Positions 33,928 through 40,201 are shown, numbered from the stretch's first letter. The stretch is 40,201 nucleotides of DNA from an uncultured Bacteroidales bacterium (GCA_900320185.1 ONRD01000020.1:1-40201); one strand, 5' to 3'. The notes: generated by a model from the letters alone, not told the origin. A program made the numbers and translations.

Positions 33928-34863
33928 CTAAAGGAGGAAGAACATCGCTACACCAAGCATGGTGACCGCCACGCCCACCATCTCCTTCAGCTTCACCGGG
34001 TGCTTGTTGACCAGGGTGTCCGGGATGATTATGAGTACGGGGGTGAGAGCCATCAGGGTGGAGGCTATCCCCGCGTCGGCGTAGCGTACCGCCATCAGCG
34101 ACAGGGACACTCCCAGGGCAGGTCCGAAGATGGTCAGGAGGGTCGCATATTTCATCCCTTTCCCGTCATGGACGGCTTCCTTCAGGCGCCCCATGCCTTT
34201 CTGGAGGCTCAGCAGGATGAGGAATCCTGCACCTCCTACTATAGCCCTTATCATGGTCGATGCAAACGGCAGCATGCCGGTGACGGCATCCCCTGCACCG
34301 GCAGGGATCGCCGCCGAGTAGTGTTCCATCCCGACCTTGCTGAGGACCAGGCCTACGCCTTGCCCGATCCCCGCTCCCGCCCCGAGCAGGATTCCCCTGG
34401 CGGGCAGGGAAAGGTTGAAGTGGTGCCCTTCTCCTTTGTTGAGGATGGATATGGCGATGCCGCCGAGGGTGACGGCCATTGCGAGCCAGGATTTCCAGGA
34501 AAGGGATTCCCCCAGGAGGACCCAACCGGCGATCGCAGCGCTGGGAGGGGCCAGGGTCATCAGCAGCTGTCCGAACCTTGGTCCTATGCAGACATAGCAG
34601 TTGAAAAGGCACCAGTCGCCGAAAACGTACCCGACAAAGGCGGAAAGCGCCAGCCACAACCAGGCCTTTCCGTCTGCATGGACAGGATACGGGCGGCCGA
34701 CGGTCACCCAAAGCAGCAGCCCCAGGAATATGGCAGCCAGGACCAGACGGATGACGTTGGTCTCCATCGACCCTATGCGGCGGCTGGCCTTGTCGGCGTA
34801 CCATGCCGAGAAGGTCCACGAAACCGCTACCGCGAGAGAGATGATCTCTCCGAGATGATACAT
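33928..34863 (-). CDS. EamA/DMT-superfamily transporter
   Basis: 311 residues, about ten membrane helices in two EamA repeats: the first from IISLAVAVSWTFSAWYAD to WVLLGESLSWKSWLAMAVTLGGIAIS, the second from ILLGAGAGIGQGVGLVLSKVG to GVAVTMLGVAMFFLL. The GESLSWKSW segment is a typical hallmark of the repeat end. Members export or import small metabolites; the substrate is unknown. It overlaps the DUF2007 gene stop by one base (TAATG). Confidence 0.9.
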   Translation of the reverse strand: MYHLGEIISLAVAVSWTFSAWYADKASRRIGSMETNVIRLVLAAIFLGLLLWVTVGRPYPVHADGKAWLWLALSAFVGYVFGDWCLFNCYVCIGPRFGQLLMTLAPPSAAIAGWVLLGESLSWKSWLAMAVTLGGIAISILNKGEGHHFNLSLPARGILLGAGAGIGQGVGLVLSKVGMEHYSAAIPAGAGDAVTGMLPFASTMIRAIVGGAGFLILLSLQKGMGRLKEAVHDGKGMKYATLLTIFGPALGVSLSLMAVRYADAGIASTLMALTPVLIIIPDTLVNKHPVKLKEMVGVAVTMLGVAMFFLL

Positions 34864-35105
34864 TATTCTTCCGGAAGCTCTTCTTCTTCAGGCAGTTCTT
34901 CGCCTGGAGAATTGATGAGTTCCATGGCTGCGTCATAGTCGGCGGCATTGACCTTGACATCAATGTTGCCGACCATGTTGGTCAGAGCCGTGGAGTCCGC
35001 GCCGAACACTGCGGCCGGGATTCCGTTGTCCATCAGCATCGCCGCGACCATCTGCGCGCTGACGGCGTCATTCAGGGTGATGACAGTCTTGAATTCTTCT
35101 TCCAT
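34863..35105 (-). CDS. DUF2007 small protein
   Basis: 80 residues. FKTVITLNDAVSAQMVAAMLMDNGIPAAVFG followed by IDVKVNAADYDAAMELI matches DUF2007, a ferredoxin-like small domain annotated as putative signal transducing. The end is acidic (PGEELPEEEELPEE). Its role is unknown. Stop and start with the transporter gene overlap as TAATG; the upstream gene ends 15 bases before its start. Confidence 0.85.
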   Translation of the reverse strand: MEEEFKTVITLNDAVSAQMVAAMLMDNGIPAAVFGADSTALTNMVGNIDVKVNAADYDAAMELINSPGEELPEEEELPEE

Positions 35106-35120
35106 GACCGTAATATTGGG

Positions 35121-35582
35121 TTATTGTTCCTGTTTCCCGAGATTGTATTCAAGGTTTCCGGCTACCCTCACCACGTCTTTCGTAAGGCCTTCCACGTCGT
35201 AGCCTGTCGCCGTACGGGTGAAAGTGATCCTGTCCTCGAGCATCCTGGTAATGGCGTTCAGCTTGTTCCGAAGCCTGAAAGTGATTGTCCCTCCGTCTTC
35301 TGTCTCGATGCGGTAGCCTCTCGATTCCATCACTTCGACTATCTTGCCGCGCACGTCTCCTTCCCCTGTCTCCACTTTCCTGGTGGTGAAGCCGAGCCTG
35401 GGGTAGAACGCCGCCACGGCCCCGAAGAGGAAGGCGATCTGGCCAACCGACTTCCAGCCGTCCCTCAGGATTCCCCCCTGGTCTTGGCCGGCCAGCCCCA
35501 GGAGTACGAGGACAAGGATGATCAGGGCGAAGATCAGGGAAAAGTAGATGAAGTATTTGACAGCCCTTACAAAGTATCTCAT
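35121..35582 (-). CDS. Membrane protein of unknown function
   Basis: 153 residues. Two N-terminal membrane helices (FIYFSLIFALIILVLVLLGL and VGQIAFLFGAVAAFYP) and a cytoplasmic C-terminal domain of about 90 residues with strands GYRIETEDGGTITFRLR and DRITFTRTATGYDVEG. It resembles small conserved membrane proteins of Bacteroidales; I do not recognise a named family. First gene of a three-gene minus-strand unit with DUF2007 and the DMT transporter. A -7 box lies immediately upstream. Confidence 0.7.
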   Translation of the reverse strand: MRYFVRAVKYFIYFSLIFALIILVLVLLGLAGQDQGGILRDGWKSVGQIAFLFGAVAAFYPRLGFTTRKVETGEGDVRGKIVEVMESRGYRIETEDGGTITFRLRNKLNAITRMLEDRITFTRTATGYDVEGLTKDVVRVAGNLEYNLGKQEQ

Positions 35583-35586
35583 GAGG

Positions 35587-35594
35587 CAAAGATA
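35587..35594 (-). promoter_or_regulatory. -7 box of the membrane protein-DUF2007-DMT operon
   Basis: On the minus strand TATCTTTG (35594-35587) is a perfect -7 box only 4 bases before the start codon at 35582. The transcript would begin at or inside the first codons, so either it is leaderless or the true start is further in. No good -33 box is seen. Confidence 0.45.
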
Positions 35595-35610
35595 GCAATA
35601 AAAATGTCTT

Positions 35611-35642
35611 TTTGCAGGAGATTCGTTTTTTGTGTAAGTTTG
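35611..35642 (+). promoter_or_regulatory. Promoter of ispF
   Basis: TTTG (35611-35614), a 20-base spacer and TAAGTTTG (35635-35642), both perfect matches to the Bacteroidota consensus. The start at 35659 is 16 bases below the -7 box. Confidence 0.75.
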
Positions 35643-35658
35643 CAGTAAAGACAGCGGT

Positions 35659-36141
35659 ATGAGAATAGGTAACGGTTATGATGTCCATGCCCTCGCGGAG
35701 GGGTTGCCGATGAGGCTGTGCGGAGTCTCCGTGGACAGCCCGGCGGGTTTTGTCGCGCATTCCGACGGTGACGTGGCCATACACGCCCTCTGCGACGCCC
35801 TCCTCGGTGCGGCCGCCCTGGGCGACATCGGGCAGCATTTCCCGGACAGCGACCCGCGTTTCAAGGGCATCGACAGCCGCCTGCTCCTCTCGGAGGTCGC
35901 AAGGATGCTCTCCGCCGAGGGCTACACGACGGTCAACGTGGACATTACCATCGCCCTCCAGGCCCCGAAGCTTCGTCCCTACATCGATTCCATGCGCGAG
36001 AGCCTTGCCGGTATCCTCGGCATCGGGACGGCCCGGGTCTCGGTGAAGGCCACCACCACGGAAAGGCTCGGCTTCGTCGGCCGTGGGGAAGGATGCGAAG
36101 TCTGGGCGACGGTCTTGATTGACAGGGACGGTCAGGTTTGA
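35659..36141 (+). CDS. ispF: 2-C-methyl-D-erythritol 2,4-cyclodiphosphate synthase IspF
   Basis: 160 residues. A trimeric zinc enzyme closing the cyclodiphosphate ring in the MEP pathway. Motifs: GNGYDVHAL (metal Asp and His), HSDGDVAIHALCDALLGAAALGDIGQHFPDSD, the DITIALQAPKLRPYI segment and the KATTTERLGFVGRGEG end. It precedes the symporter gene by 15 bases and is probably co-transcribed with it. Confidence 0.96.
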   Translation: MRIGNGYDVHALAEGLPMRLCGVSVDSPAGFVAHSDGDVAIHALCDALLGAAALGDIGQHFPDSDPRFKGIDSRLLLSEVARMLSAEGYTTVNVDITIALQAPKLRPYIDSMRESLAGILGIGTARVSVKATTTERLGFVGRGEGCEVWATVLIDRDGQV

Positions 36142-36156
36142 TAATATTGGAATGAA

Positions 36157-37605
36157 ATGTCTCCTTGGGTTGTAATATTCACTGCGCTGGCGTATTTCGC
36201 CGTCATGTTCGCAGTGTCGTGGATCTCTTCCAGGAACTCCGACAACGCCGGATTCTTCAACGGCGGCCGCAAGGCGCCGTGGTGGGTCGTGGCACTAGCC
36301 ATGGTCGGGGCCCCCATGTCCGGGGTGACCTACGTCTCCGTGCCGGGGATGGTCGGAGTCGGAGGTACGGCGATGGGTTACATGCAGATGGTGCTGGGCT
36401 TCTTCGTCGGTTACCTGGTGATCGCCTTCGTGCTGACCCCGGTGTTCTTCAAGAAGAACATGGTCTCCATCTACCAGTACCTGGACGACCGCTTCGGAGT
36501 CTCTTCCCACAAGACCGGGGCCTGGTTCTTCTTCATCTCCAAGATCCTCGGCGCCGCGGTGAGGCTCTTCCTCGTGTGCGTCACCCTTCAACTGATGATT
36601 TTCACTCCGCTCCGCCTGCCCTTCGTGCTCAACGTCGCGGTGTCGGTGGGGATAGTGCTCCTTTACACCTACAGGGGCGGCATGAAGTCCGTGATCTGGA
36701 CCGACACCCTCAAGACCGTGTGCATGATCGCGTCCATAGTGCTTGCCATCGTCTTCATAGCCCGGGACATGGGCCTCGACTTCAAGGGAATATGCAGCAC
36801 CATCGGCGAGAGCGACTACTCGCGGGTATTCTTCTTCGACGACGTCAATTCGGGCGAATATTTCTGGAAGCAGTTCCTGGCCGGAGTGTTCACCGTCATC
36901 GCCATGACGGGCCTGGACCAGGACATGATGCAGAGGACCCTTTCCAGCAAGAATGCCCGTGATTCGAGGAAAAACCTGATAACCAGCGGCCTGATGCAGA
37001 TTCCGGTGATATTCCTCTTCCTCTGCCTGGGAGTCCTTCTCTACGTGTTCGCGGGGACGAAGGGGATTACCGAGACCGGAGATGCCATATTCCCTGCCGT
37101 GGCCACCGGAGGCAGCCTTCCGGCAGTGGTGGGAGTCCTGTTCGTGCTTGGGCTTGTGTCGTGCGCGTTTTCAGCCGGAGGGTCCGCCCTCACCGCCCTG
37201 ACGACCTCTTTCACGGTGGACATCATCGGGACCGCGGGGAAGAGCGAGGAGAAGGTCGCGTCCACCAGGAAGAAGGTGCACCTCGTGATGGCCGTGCTGA
37301 TGGGGCTGGTGATAATCGTCTTCTACCTGCTGGACACCAAGTCGGCGATCGACGCCGTGTACAAGCTGGCCTCCTACACCTACGGTCCCATCCTCGGGAT
37401 GTTCGCTTTCGGAATATTCACCAAGAGGGAGGTCCACGACCGCTGGGTGCCCCTGGTCGCGGTGCTCTCGCCAGTCCTCAGCTTCATCCTCCAGTACAAC
37501 TCGGAACGCTGGTTCGGCGGTTACAGGTTCTCCTACGAACTGCTTCTTTTCAATGCGTTGTTCACCTTCCTGGGCCTCTGTCTGCTGATAAAGCGAAAAA
37601 AATAG
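36157..37605 (+). CDS. Sodium:solute symporter (SSS/SLC5 family)
   Basis: 482 residues, about 13 membrane helices. Family features: SWISSRNSDNAGFFNGGRKAPWWVVALAMVGAPMSGVTYVSVPG at the N-terminus with the unwound helix 1, the AGVFTVIAMTGLDQDMMQRTLSSKN segment, and GLVSCAFSAGGSALTALTTSFTVDI, which corresponds to the sodium-binding helix 8 region. It imports an organic solute with sodium; the substrate is not readable. It begins 15 bases after ispF and is followed by a tRNA promoter. Confidence 0.92.
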   Translation: MSPWVVIFTALAYFAVMFAVSWISSRNSDNAGFFNGGRKAPWWVVALAMVGAPMSGVTYVSVPGMVGVGGTAMGYMQMVLGFFVGYLVIAFVLTPVFFKKNMVSIYQYLDDRFGVSSHKTGAWFFFISKILGAAVRLFLVCVTLQLMIFTPLRLPFVLNVAVSVGIVLLYTYRGGMKSVIWTDTLKTVCMIASIVLAIVFIARDMGLDFKGICSTIGESDYSRVFFFDDVNSGEYFWKQFLAGVFTVIAMTGLDQDMMQRTLSSKNARDSRKNLITSGLMQIPVIFLFLCLGVLLYVFAGTKGITETGDAIFPAVATGGSLPAVVGVLFVLGLVSCAFSAGGSALTALTTSFTVDIIGTAGKSEEKVASTRKKVHLVMAVLMGLVIIVFYLLDTKSAIDAVYKLASYTYGPILGMFAFGIFTKREVHDRWVPLVAVLSPVLSFILQYNSERWFGGYRFSYELLLFNALFTFLGLCLLIKRKK

Positions 37606-37612
37606 AATAAAT

Positions 37613-37644
37613 TTTGCGGAATTGAGGATTAATCTCTATTTTTG
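37613..37644 (+). promoter_or_regulatory. Promoter of tRNA-Gln
   Basis: TTTG (37613-37616), 20 bases, TATTTTTG (37637-37644): a full consensus promoter 37 bases before the mature tRNA. Confidence 0.75.
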
Positions 37645-37681
37645 CAGTCCCGTTTCAGTGGAAGCGCTGTTTCGGAACCAT

Positions 37682-37752
37682 TGAGATATGGTGTAATGGT
37701 AGCACTACAGATTCTGGCTCTGTCAGTGAGGGTTCGAATCCTTCTATCTCAA
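37682..37752 (+). tRNA. tRNA-Gln (anticodon CUG)
   Basis: 71 bases. The acceptor stem TGAGATA pairs with TATCTCA; the anticodon arm ACAGA-TTCTGGC-TCTGT places CTG at 34-36 (codon CAG). The T-loop is the standard TTCGAAT. CCA is not encoded. A terminator-like hairpin follows. Confidence 0.95.
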
Positions 37753-37753
37753 C

Positions 37754-37796
37754 AAAGCACGGACTCCTGCCGAGAAGCAATCCGTGCTTTTATTTA
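37754..37796 (+). terminator. Hairpin with T-run after tRNA-Gln
   Basis: A perfect 10-bp stem (AAAGCACGGA / TCCGTGCTTT) with a 17-base loop, followed by TTATTT. It lies between the two tRNAs. If it terminates fully, tRNA-Met and sdhC need another promoter, and none is visible, so readthrough or processing is likely. Confidence 0.75.
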
Positions 37797-37804
37797 AAAA
37801 GGAC

Positions 37805-37881
37805 GGCGGGGTAGCTCAGCTGGTTAGAGCGTCGGATTCATAATCCGGAGGTCGTGGGATCATGCCCCACCCCCGCTACCA
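37805..37881 (+). tRNA. tRNA-Met (anticodon CAU), CCA encoded
   Basis: 77 bases. The acceptor GGCGGGG pairs with CCCCGCT (one G-U pair); the anticodon arm TCGGA-TTCATAA-TCCGG gives CAT. The first pair is not the mismatch of initiator tRNA and the stem lacks three G-C pairs, so an elongator type is likely; a lysidine-modified isoleucine tRNA cannot be excluded. The T-loop reads ATCATGC rather than TTCRANY. The 3' CCA is encoded, unlike the neighbouring tRNA-Gln. Confidence 0.9.
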
Positions 37882-37897
37882 ATCAAATTGCACGGCA

Positions 37898-38626
37898 ATG
37901 GCTAACGCATTCCATTATTCAATCGGCAGGAAGCTGATCCAGGCTGTCAGCGGTGCTTTCCTTATAGTTTTCCTGCTCCTCCACGTTACCATCAACCTTT
38001 TTTCTGTGATCGATTCCTTTACCGGGAAATTCGGAGCAGTAGCCGACGACGACACGCTATTCTCCCATGGTGACGGACTCTTCAAGCTTGGCTGCGACTT
38101 CATGTCGACTTCCTTCATCGACATCATGGTCCCCATCCTTGCCCTCGGATTCCTGGTCCACATCGTTTACGGCTGCATCATTTCCTACAAGAACGTCAAG
38201 GCTCGCGGCGGACTGAAGCGTTACGAGTCGAAGAGCGTCGCTGCCGCTGATTCCTGGTCTTCCAAGAACATGTTCGTCCTTGGAATCGTGATCCTCGGCC
38301 TGCTGTTCTTCCATCTGAGCCATTACTGGGCAAAGATGCAGATGCCCGAGCTTTTCGGAGTCGGAAACTTCGAGAACGATCCCTACAAGCTCCTCACGGT
38401 CACTTTCGGATCCTGGTGGATGCTCCTTATCTACCTGGTATGGTTCGTCGCCATCTGGCTCCATCTCTGCCATGGGTTCTGGTCCATGTTCCAGACTGTC
38501 GGCTGGAACAACCAGGTCTGGTTCAAGAGGCTGAAGGTCATCGGAGTGGTTGTCGCCACGCTGATCTGCCTTGGCTTCGCCGCAGTGGCAGTGAACGCTT
38601 TCGTACAGGCGAACTTCATTTCCTGA
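37898..38626 (+). CDS. sdhC: Succinate dehydrogenase/fumarate reductase cytochrome b subunit
   Basis: 242 residues, five membrane helices, the one-piece diheme type of Bacteroidota. Helices with candidate heme His: GAFLIVFLLLHVTINLF, IMVPILALGFLVHIVYG, GLLFFHLSHYWAKM, LVWFVAIWLHLCHGFW and VVVATLICLGFAAVAVNAF. It anchors the flavoprotein and iron-sulfur subunits and passes electrons to or from menaquinone. In most relatives sdhA and sdhB follow at once; here a 216-base gap and trpB2 follow. The ATG at 37898 is used because the longer frame starts inside the tRNA. The start lies 16 bases after the tRNA end. Confidence 0.93.
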   Translation: MANAFHYSIGRKLIQAVSGAFLIVFLLLHVTINLFSVIDSFTGKFGAVADDDTLFSHGDGLFKLGCDFMSTSFIDIMVPILALGFLVHIVYGCIISYKNVKARGGLKRYESKSVAAADSWSSKNMFVLGIVILGLLFFHLSHYWAKMQMPELFGVGNFENDPYKLLTVTFGSWWMLLIYLVWFVAIWLHLCHGFWSMFQTVGWNNQVWFKRLKVIGVVVATLICLGFAAVAVNAFVQANFIS

Positions 38627-38634
38627 CGGATTTG

Positions 38635-38666
38635 CTTGCATTTTAGATTCTAATTGCTCATATTTG
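38635..38666 (+). promoter_or_regulatory. Promoter of the trpL-trpB2 unit
   Basis: CATATTTG (38659-38666) matches 7 of 8 positions of TAnnTTTG, and CTTG (38635-38638) lies 20 bases upstream. The leader ATG at 38673 is 6 bases below the -7 box, so the leader peptide message would be leaderless or have a very short 5' end. Confidence 0.5.
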
Positions 38667-38672
38667 TTGGCG

Positions 38673-38729
38673 ATGGTACACACGACGGACAGATTCTTCT
38701 GGTGGCGCACTTGCAGTCGAAAGCTGTAA
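38673..38729 (+). CDS. Tryptophan-operon leader peptide (TrpL-like)
   Basis: 18 codons, MVHTTDRFFWWRTCSRKL. Two adjacent Trp codons (38700-38705), preceded by two Phe codons, lie eight codons before the stop. Tandem Trp codons in such a short ORF are very unlikely by chance, and it lies directly upstream of a tryptophan synthase beta gene. The product is expected to be made only so that ribosome position reports charged tRNA-Trp. The stop TAA (38727-38729) lies within the antiterminator strand of the attenuator. Too short for ordinary gene finders. Confidence 0.8.
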   Translation: MVHTTDRFFWWRTCSRKL

Positions 38730-38798
38730 GTCGATCGTCGTAGTTACCCTCCAACAGGCAGATACAGGTGGCACGCTGACTTACAGCGTGCCATTTTT
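38710..38798 (+). promoter_or_regulatory. Tryptophan transcription attenuator (mutually exclusive hairpins)
   Basis: Strand 1 CTTGCAG (38710-38716) pairs with strand 2 CTGTAAG (38724-38730; 7 bp with one G-U). Strand 2, extended as GCTGTAAGTC (38723-38732), is perfectly complementary to GACTTACAGC (38778-38787), the antiterminator. That site overlaps the loop and 3' arm of the terminator GGCACGCTG (38770-38778) / CAGCGTGCC (38784-38792), which ends in a T-run. A ribosome stalled on the Trp codons covers strand 1 and frees strand 2, so trpB2 is transcribed; one that reaches the stop codon covers strand 2, so the terminator forms. Without translation, 1:2 and the terminator form. Confidence 0.8.
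38770..38798 (+). terminator. Intrinsic terminator of the trp leader
   Basis: A 9-bp GC-rich stem (GGCACGCTG / CAGCGTGCC) with a 5-base loop, followed by ATTTTT. It lies 45 bases before the trpB2 start codon, so it must be conditional for the gene to be expressed from the leader promoter. Confidence 0.88.
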
Positions 38799-38842
38799 CA
38801 TTTTACGCCCAATAACAGTCAAACCATAAAACAACAAGACAA

Positions 38843-40201
38843 ATGAGACAGAAAAAGTACTTGCTTCCGGAATCGGAGATTCCCACGCACTATTTCAACA
38901 TCCAGGCTGTAATGCCCAACAAGCCGTTGCCTTTCCTCAATCCCGCCACCCGCGAGCCGATGAAGCCGGAGGACCTTTACCCCATCTTCTGCAAGGCCTG
39001 CGCAGACCAGGAGCTCAACCAGACCGACGAATGGATCCCCATCCCGGAGGCGGTCCGCGAGCAGTATGCGGCCTACCGCTGCACCCCGCTCGTCAGGGCA
39101 TATGAACTGGAAGAGGCGCTCGGTACCCCAGCCCACATCTTTTTCAAGAACGAGAGCGTGTCTCCGGCAGGAAGCCACAAGCTCAATTCCGCCATTGCCC
39201 AGGCCTATTATGCCAAGGAGCAGGGCGTGACCAACCTGACGACCGAGACCGGAGCCGGCCAGTGGGGCGGAGCCCTCAGCTATGCGACCAAGAAGTTCGG
39301 CATCGACTGTGCCGTGTACATGGTCAAGGTCAGCTACGAACAGAAGCCTTACCGTCGTTCGATAATGCAGACTTTCGGGGCCGCCATCACACCTTCTCCG
39401 TCGATGTCGACGCGTGCCGGCAAGGACATCATCACCCGGAATCCCAACGACCGCGGATCCCTTGGATGCGCAATCTCCGAGGCGATAGAACTGGCGATGA
39501 CCACGCCCAACTGTAAATATGCACTGGGTTCCGTGCTGAACCACGTCTGCCTGCACCAGACCATAATCGGCCTTGAGGCCGAGAAGCAGATGGCCCTCAC
39601 AGGCGAGTACCCGGACATCGTCATAGCTTGCTTCGGCGGCGGGTCGAACTTCTCCGGCATCGCATATCCCTTCATGCGCCACAACATCCAGGAAGGCACG
39701 AAGACCCGCTTCATCGCGGCGGAGCCTTATTCGTGTCCGAAACTGACCAAGGGCAAGTTTGAATATGATTTCGGGGATGAGGCCGGGATGACTCCGCTGC
39801 TTCCCATGTACACCCTCGGACACAGTTTCAAGCCTGCCTCCATCCATGCCGGCGGTCTCCGCTACCATGGCGCCGGAGTCATCATGTCGCAGCTGATGAA
39901 GGATGGCTACATGGAAGCAGTCGACATCGAGCAGCTTGAATCGTTCAAGGCCGGCGTCCTGTTCGCCCGTACGGAAGGCATCATCCCTGCTCCCGAGTCC
40001 TGCCATGCCATCGCCGCCACCATCAGGGAGGCACTCAAGTGCAAGGAGACAGGCGAGAAGAAGACGATCCTTTTCAACCTTTCAGGCCATGGCTTCGTGG
40101 ACATGGCAGCCTATGACCAGTATTTCTCCGGCGAGATGCAGAACTACCATGTCTCCGATGCGGACCTGGCGGAGTTCATCAAGTCGGCCGACGCGCTGAA
40201 C
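38843..40201 (+). CDS. trpB: Tryptophan synthase beta subunit, TrpB2 type (3' end beyond window)
   Basis: 453 codons are visible to the last base without a stop. The PLP lysine is in SPAGSHKLNSA (family motif with K), the ETGAGQWGGAL segment holds the catalytic Glu, and CFGGGSNFSG binds the cofactor phosphate. The long N-terminus (YLLPESEIPTHYFNIQAVMP) and the HSFKPASIHAGGLRYHG region mark the TrpB2 branch (COG1350), which condenses indole or a related molecule with serine and lacks the normal TrpA-contacting surface. No trpA or other trp gene is in view. Expression appears tied to tryptophan supply by the attenuator directly upstream. The ATG at 38843 follows an A-rich leader without a Shine-Dalgarno site. 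Confidence 0.93.
   Translation, partial: MRQKKYLLPESEIPTHYFNIQAVMPNKPLPFLNPATREPMKPEDLYPIFCKACADQELNQTDEWIPIPEAVREQYAAYRCTPLVRAYELEEALGTPAHIFFKNESVSPAGSHKLNSAIAQAYYAKEQGVTNLTTETGAGQWGGALSYATKKFGIDCAVYMVKVSYEQKPYRRSIMQTFGAAITPSPSMSTRAGKDIITRNPNDRGSLGCAISEAIELAMTTPNCKYALGSVLNHVCLHQTIIGLEAEKQMALTGEYPDIVIACFGGGSNFSGIAYPFMRHNIQEGTKTRFIAAEPYSCPKLTKGKFEYDFGDEAGMTPLLPMYTLGHSFKPASIHAGGLRYHGAGVIMSQLMKDGYMEAVDIEQLESFKAGVLFARTEGIIPAPESCHAIAATIREALKCKETGEKKTILFNLSGHGFVDMAAYDQYFSGEMQNYHVSDADLAEFIKSADALN

Noticed and set aside
37862-37897. Upstream ATG giving sdhC twelve extra codons
   Set aside because: This ATG lies in the T-loop of tRNA-Met; MANAFHYSIGRKL is the natural start.
38641-38842. T-box riboswitch upstream of trpB2
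   Set aside because: No T-box consensus or specifier stem was seen; the Trp-codon leader ORF and alternate hairpins explain the region better, and T-boxes are mainly a Firmicutes device.
38819-40006. 395-codon minus-strand ORF opposite trpB2
   Set aside because: The plus strand is an unmistakable TrpB2 continuing past the window; the minus frame is a shadow.
1-40201. CRISPR array, rRNA operon, intact insertion sequence or prophage
   Set aside because: No spaced direct repeats, ribosomal RNA sequence, intact transposase or phage structural gene was recognised in the window.

Overview
The window reads as a stretch of a Bacteroidota chromosome, most likely order Bacteroidales. The evidence is the recurring Bacteroidota promoter signature (-7 TAnnTTTG with a TTTG-like -33 box 19-21 bases upstream), genes without Shine-Dalgarno sites, the operon order mreB-mreC-mreD-pbp2-rodA, families typical of the phylum (DUF3109, DUF2007, DUF4369-like, TrpB2, one-piece SdhC, DUF234 ATPase) and many secreted lipoproteins and glycosidases. 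Most of the window is GC-rich. The exception is roughly 1.6-3.8 kb, which is visibly AT-richer and surrounded by gene debris.

Layout. 0-3.8 kb: an FtsX/MacB-type permease truncated at its 3' end, a frameshifted remnant of a mobile-element HTH/toprim-like protein, and an AT-rich DUF234 ATPase gene with its own promoter and terminator. 3.8-10.9 kb: secreted catabolic genes (M28 peptidase, alpha/beta hydrolase, GH-like lipoprotein) and an in-frame fusion of an aldehyde dehydrogenase to a lipoprotein beta-propeller glycosidase. 10.9-17.3 kb (minus): the rod-shape operon mreB-mreC-mreD-pbp2-rodA plus a small DUF4369-like lipoprotein. 17.3-25.3 kb: ispD, an Lrp/AsnC regulator, topA, and a divergent cell-wall operon pbp1A-ddl-prmC closed by a strong terminator. 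25.4-33.9 kb: an unknown lipoprotein, a GH5-like glycosidase, a U32 protein coupled to a TPR protein, a degenerate M16-fold protein and a DUF3109 protein. 33.9-37.6 kb: a DMT transporter, a DUF2007 protein, a membrane protein, ispF and a sodium:solute symporter. 37.6-40.2 kb: tRNA-Gln, tRNA-Met, an sdhC without sdhAB beside it, and trpB2 running off the end of the window.

The most interesting element lies between sdhC and trpB2: a complete tryptophan attenuator. It has an 18-codon leader peptide with adjacent Phe-Phe-Trp-Trp codons, a 1:2 hairpin, a perfect 10-bp antiterminator helix that overlaps the leader stop codon, and a GC-rich terminator with a U-run. The layout matches the ribosome-stalling logic of the enteric trp leader, but it sits on a lone trpB2 in a Bacteroidota genome. 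Other points worth checking are the aldehyde dehydrogenase-lipoprotein fusion, where the dehydrogenase tail also reads as a lipoprotein signal peptide, the orphan sdhC 16 bases after a tRNA, and the swapped 54/58 bases in the T-loop of tRNA-Met.

How the genes work together. Three blocks concern envelope growth: elongasome genes, class A penicillin-binding protein, and D-Ala-D-Ala ligase. ispD and ispF supply isoprenoids, hence the undecaprenyl carrier, from separate loci. The remainder is largely scavenging (peptidase, glycosidases, symporter) and housekeeping.
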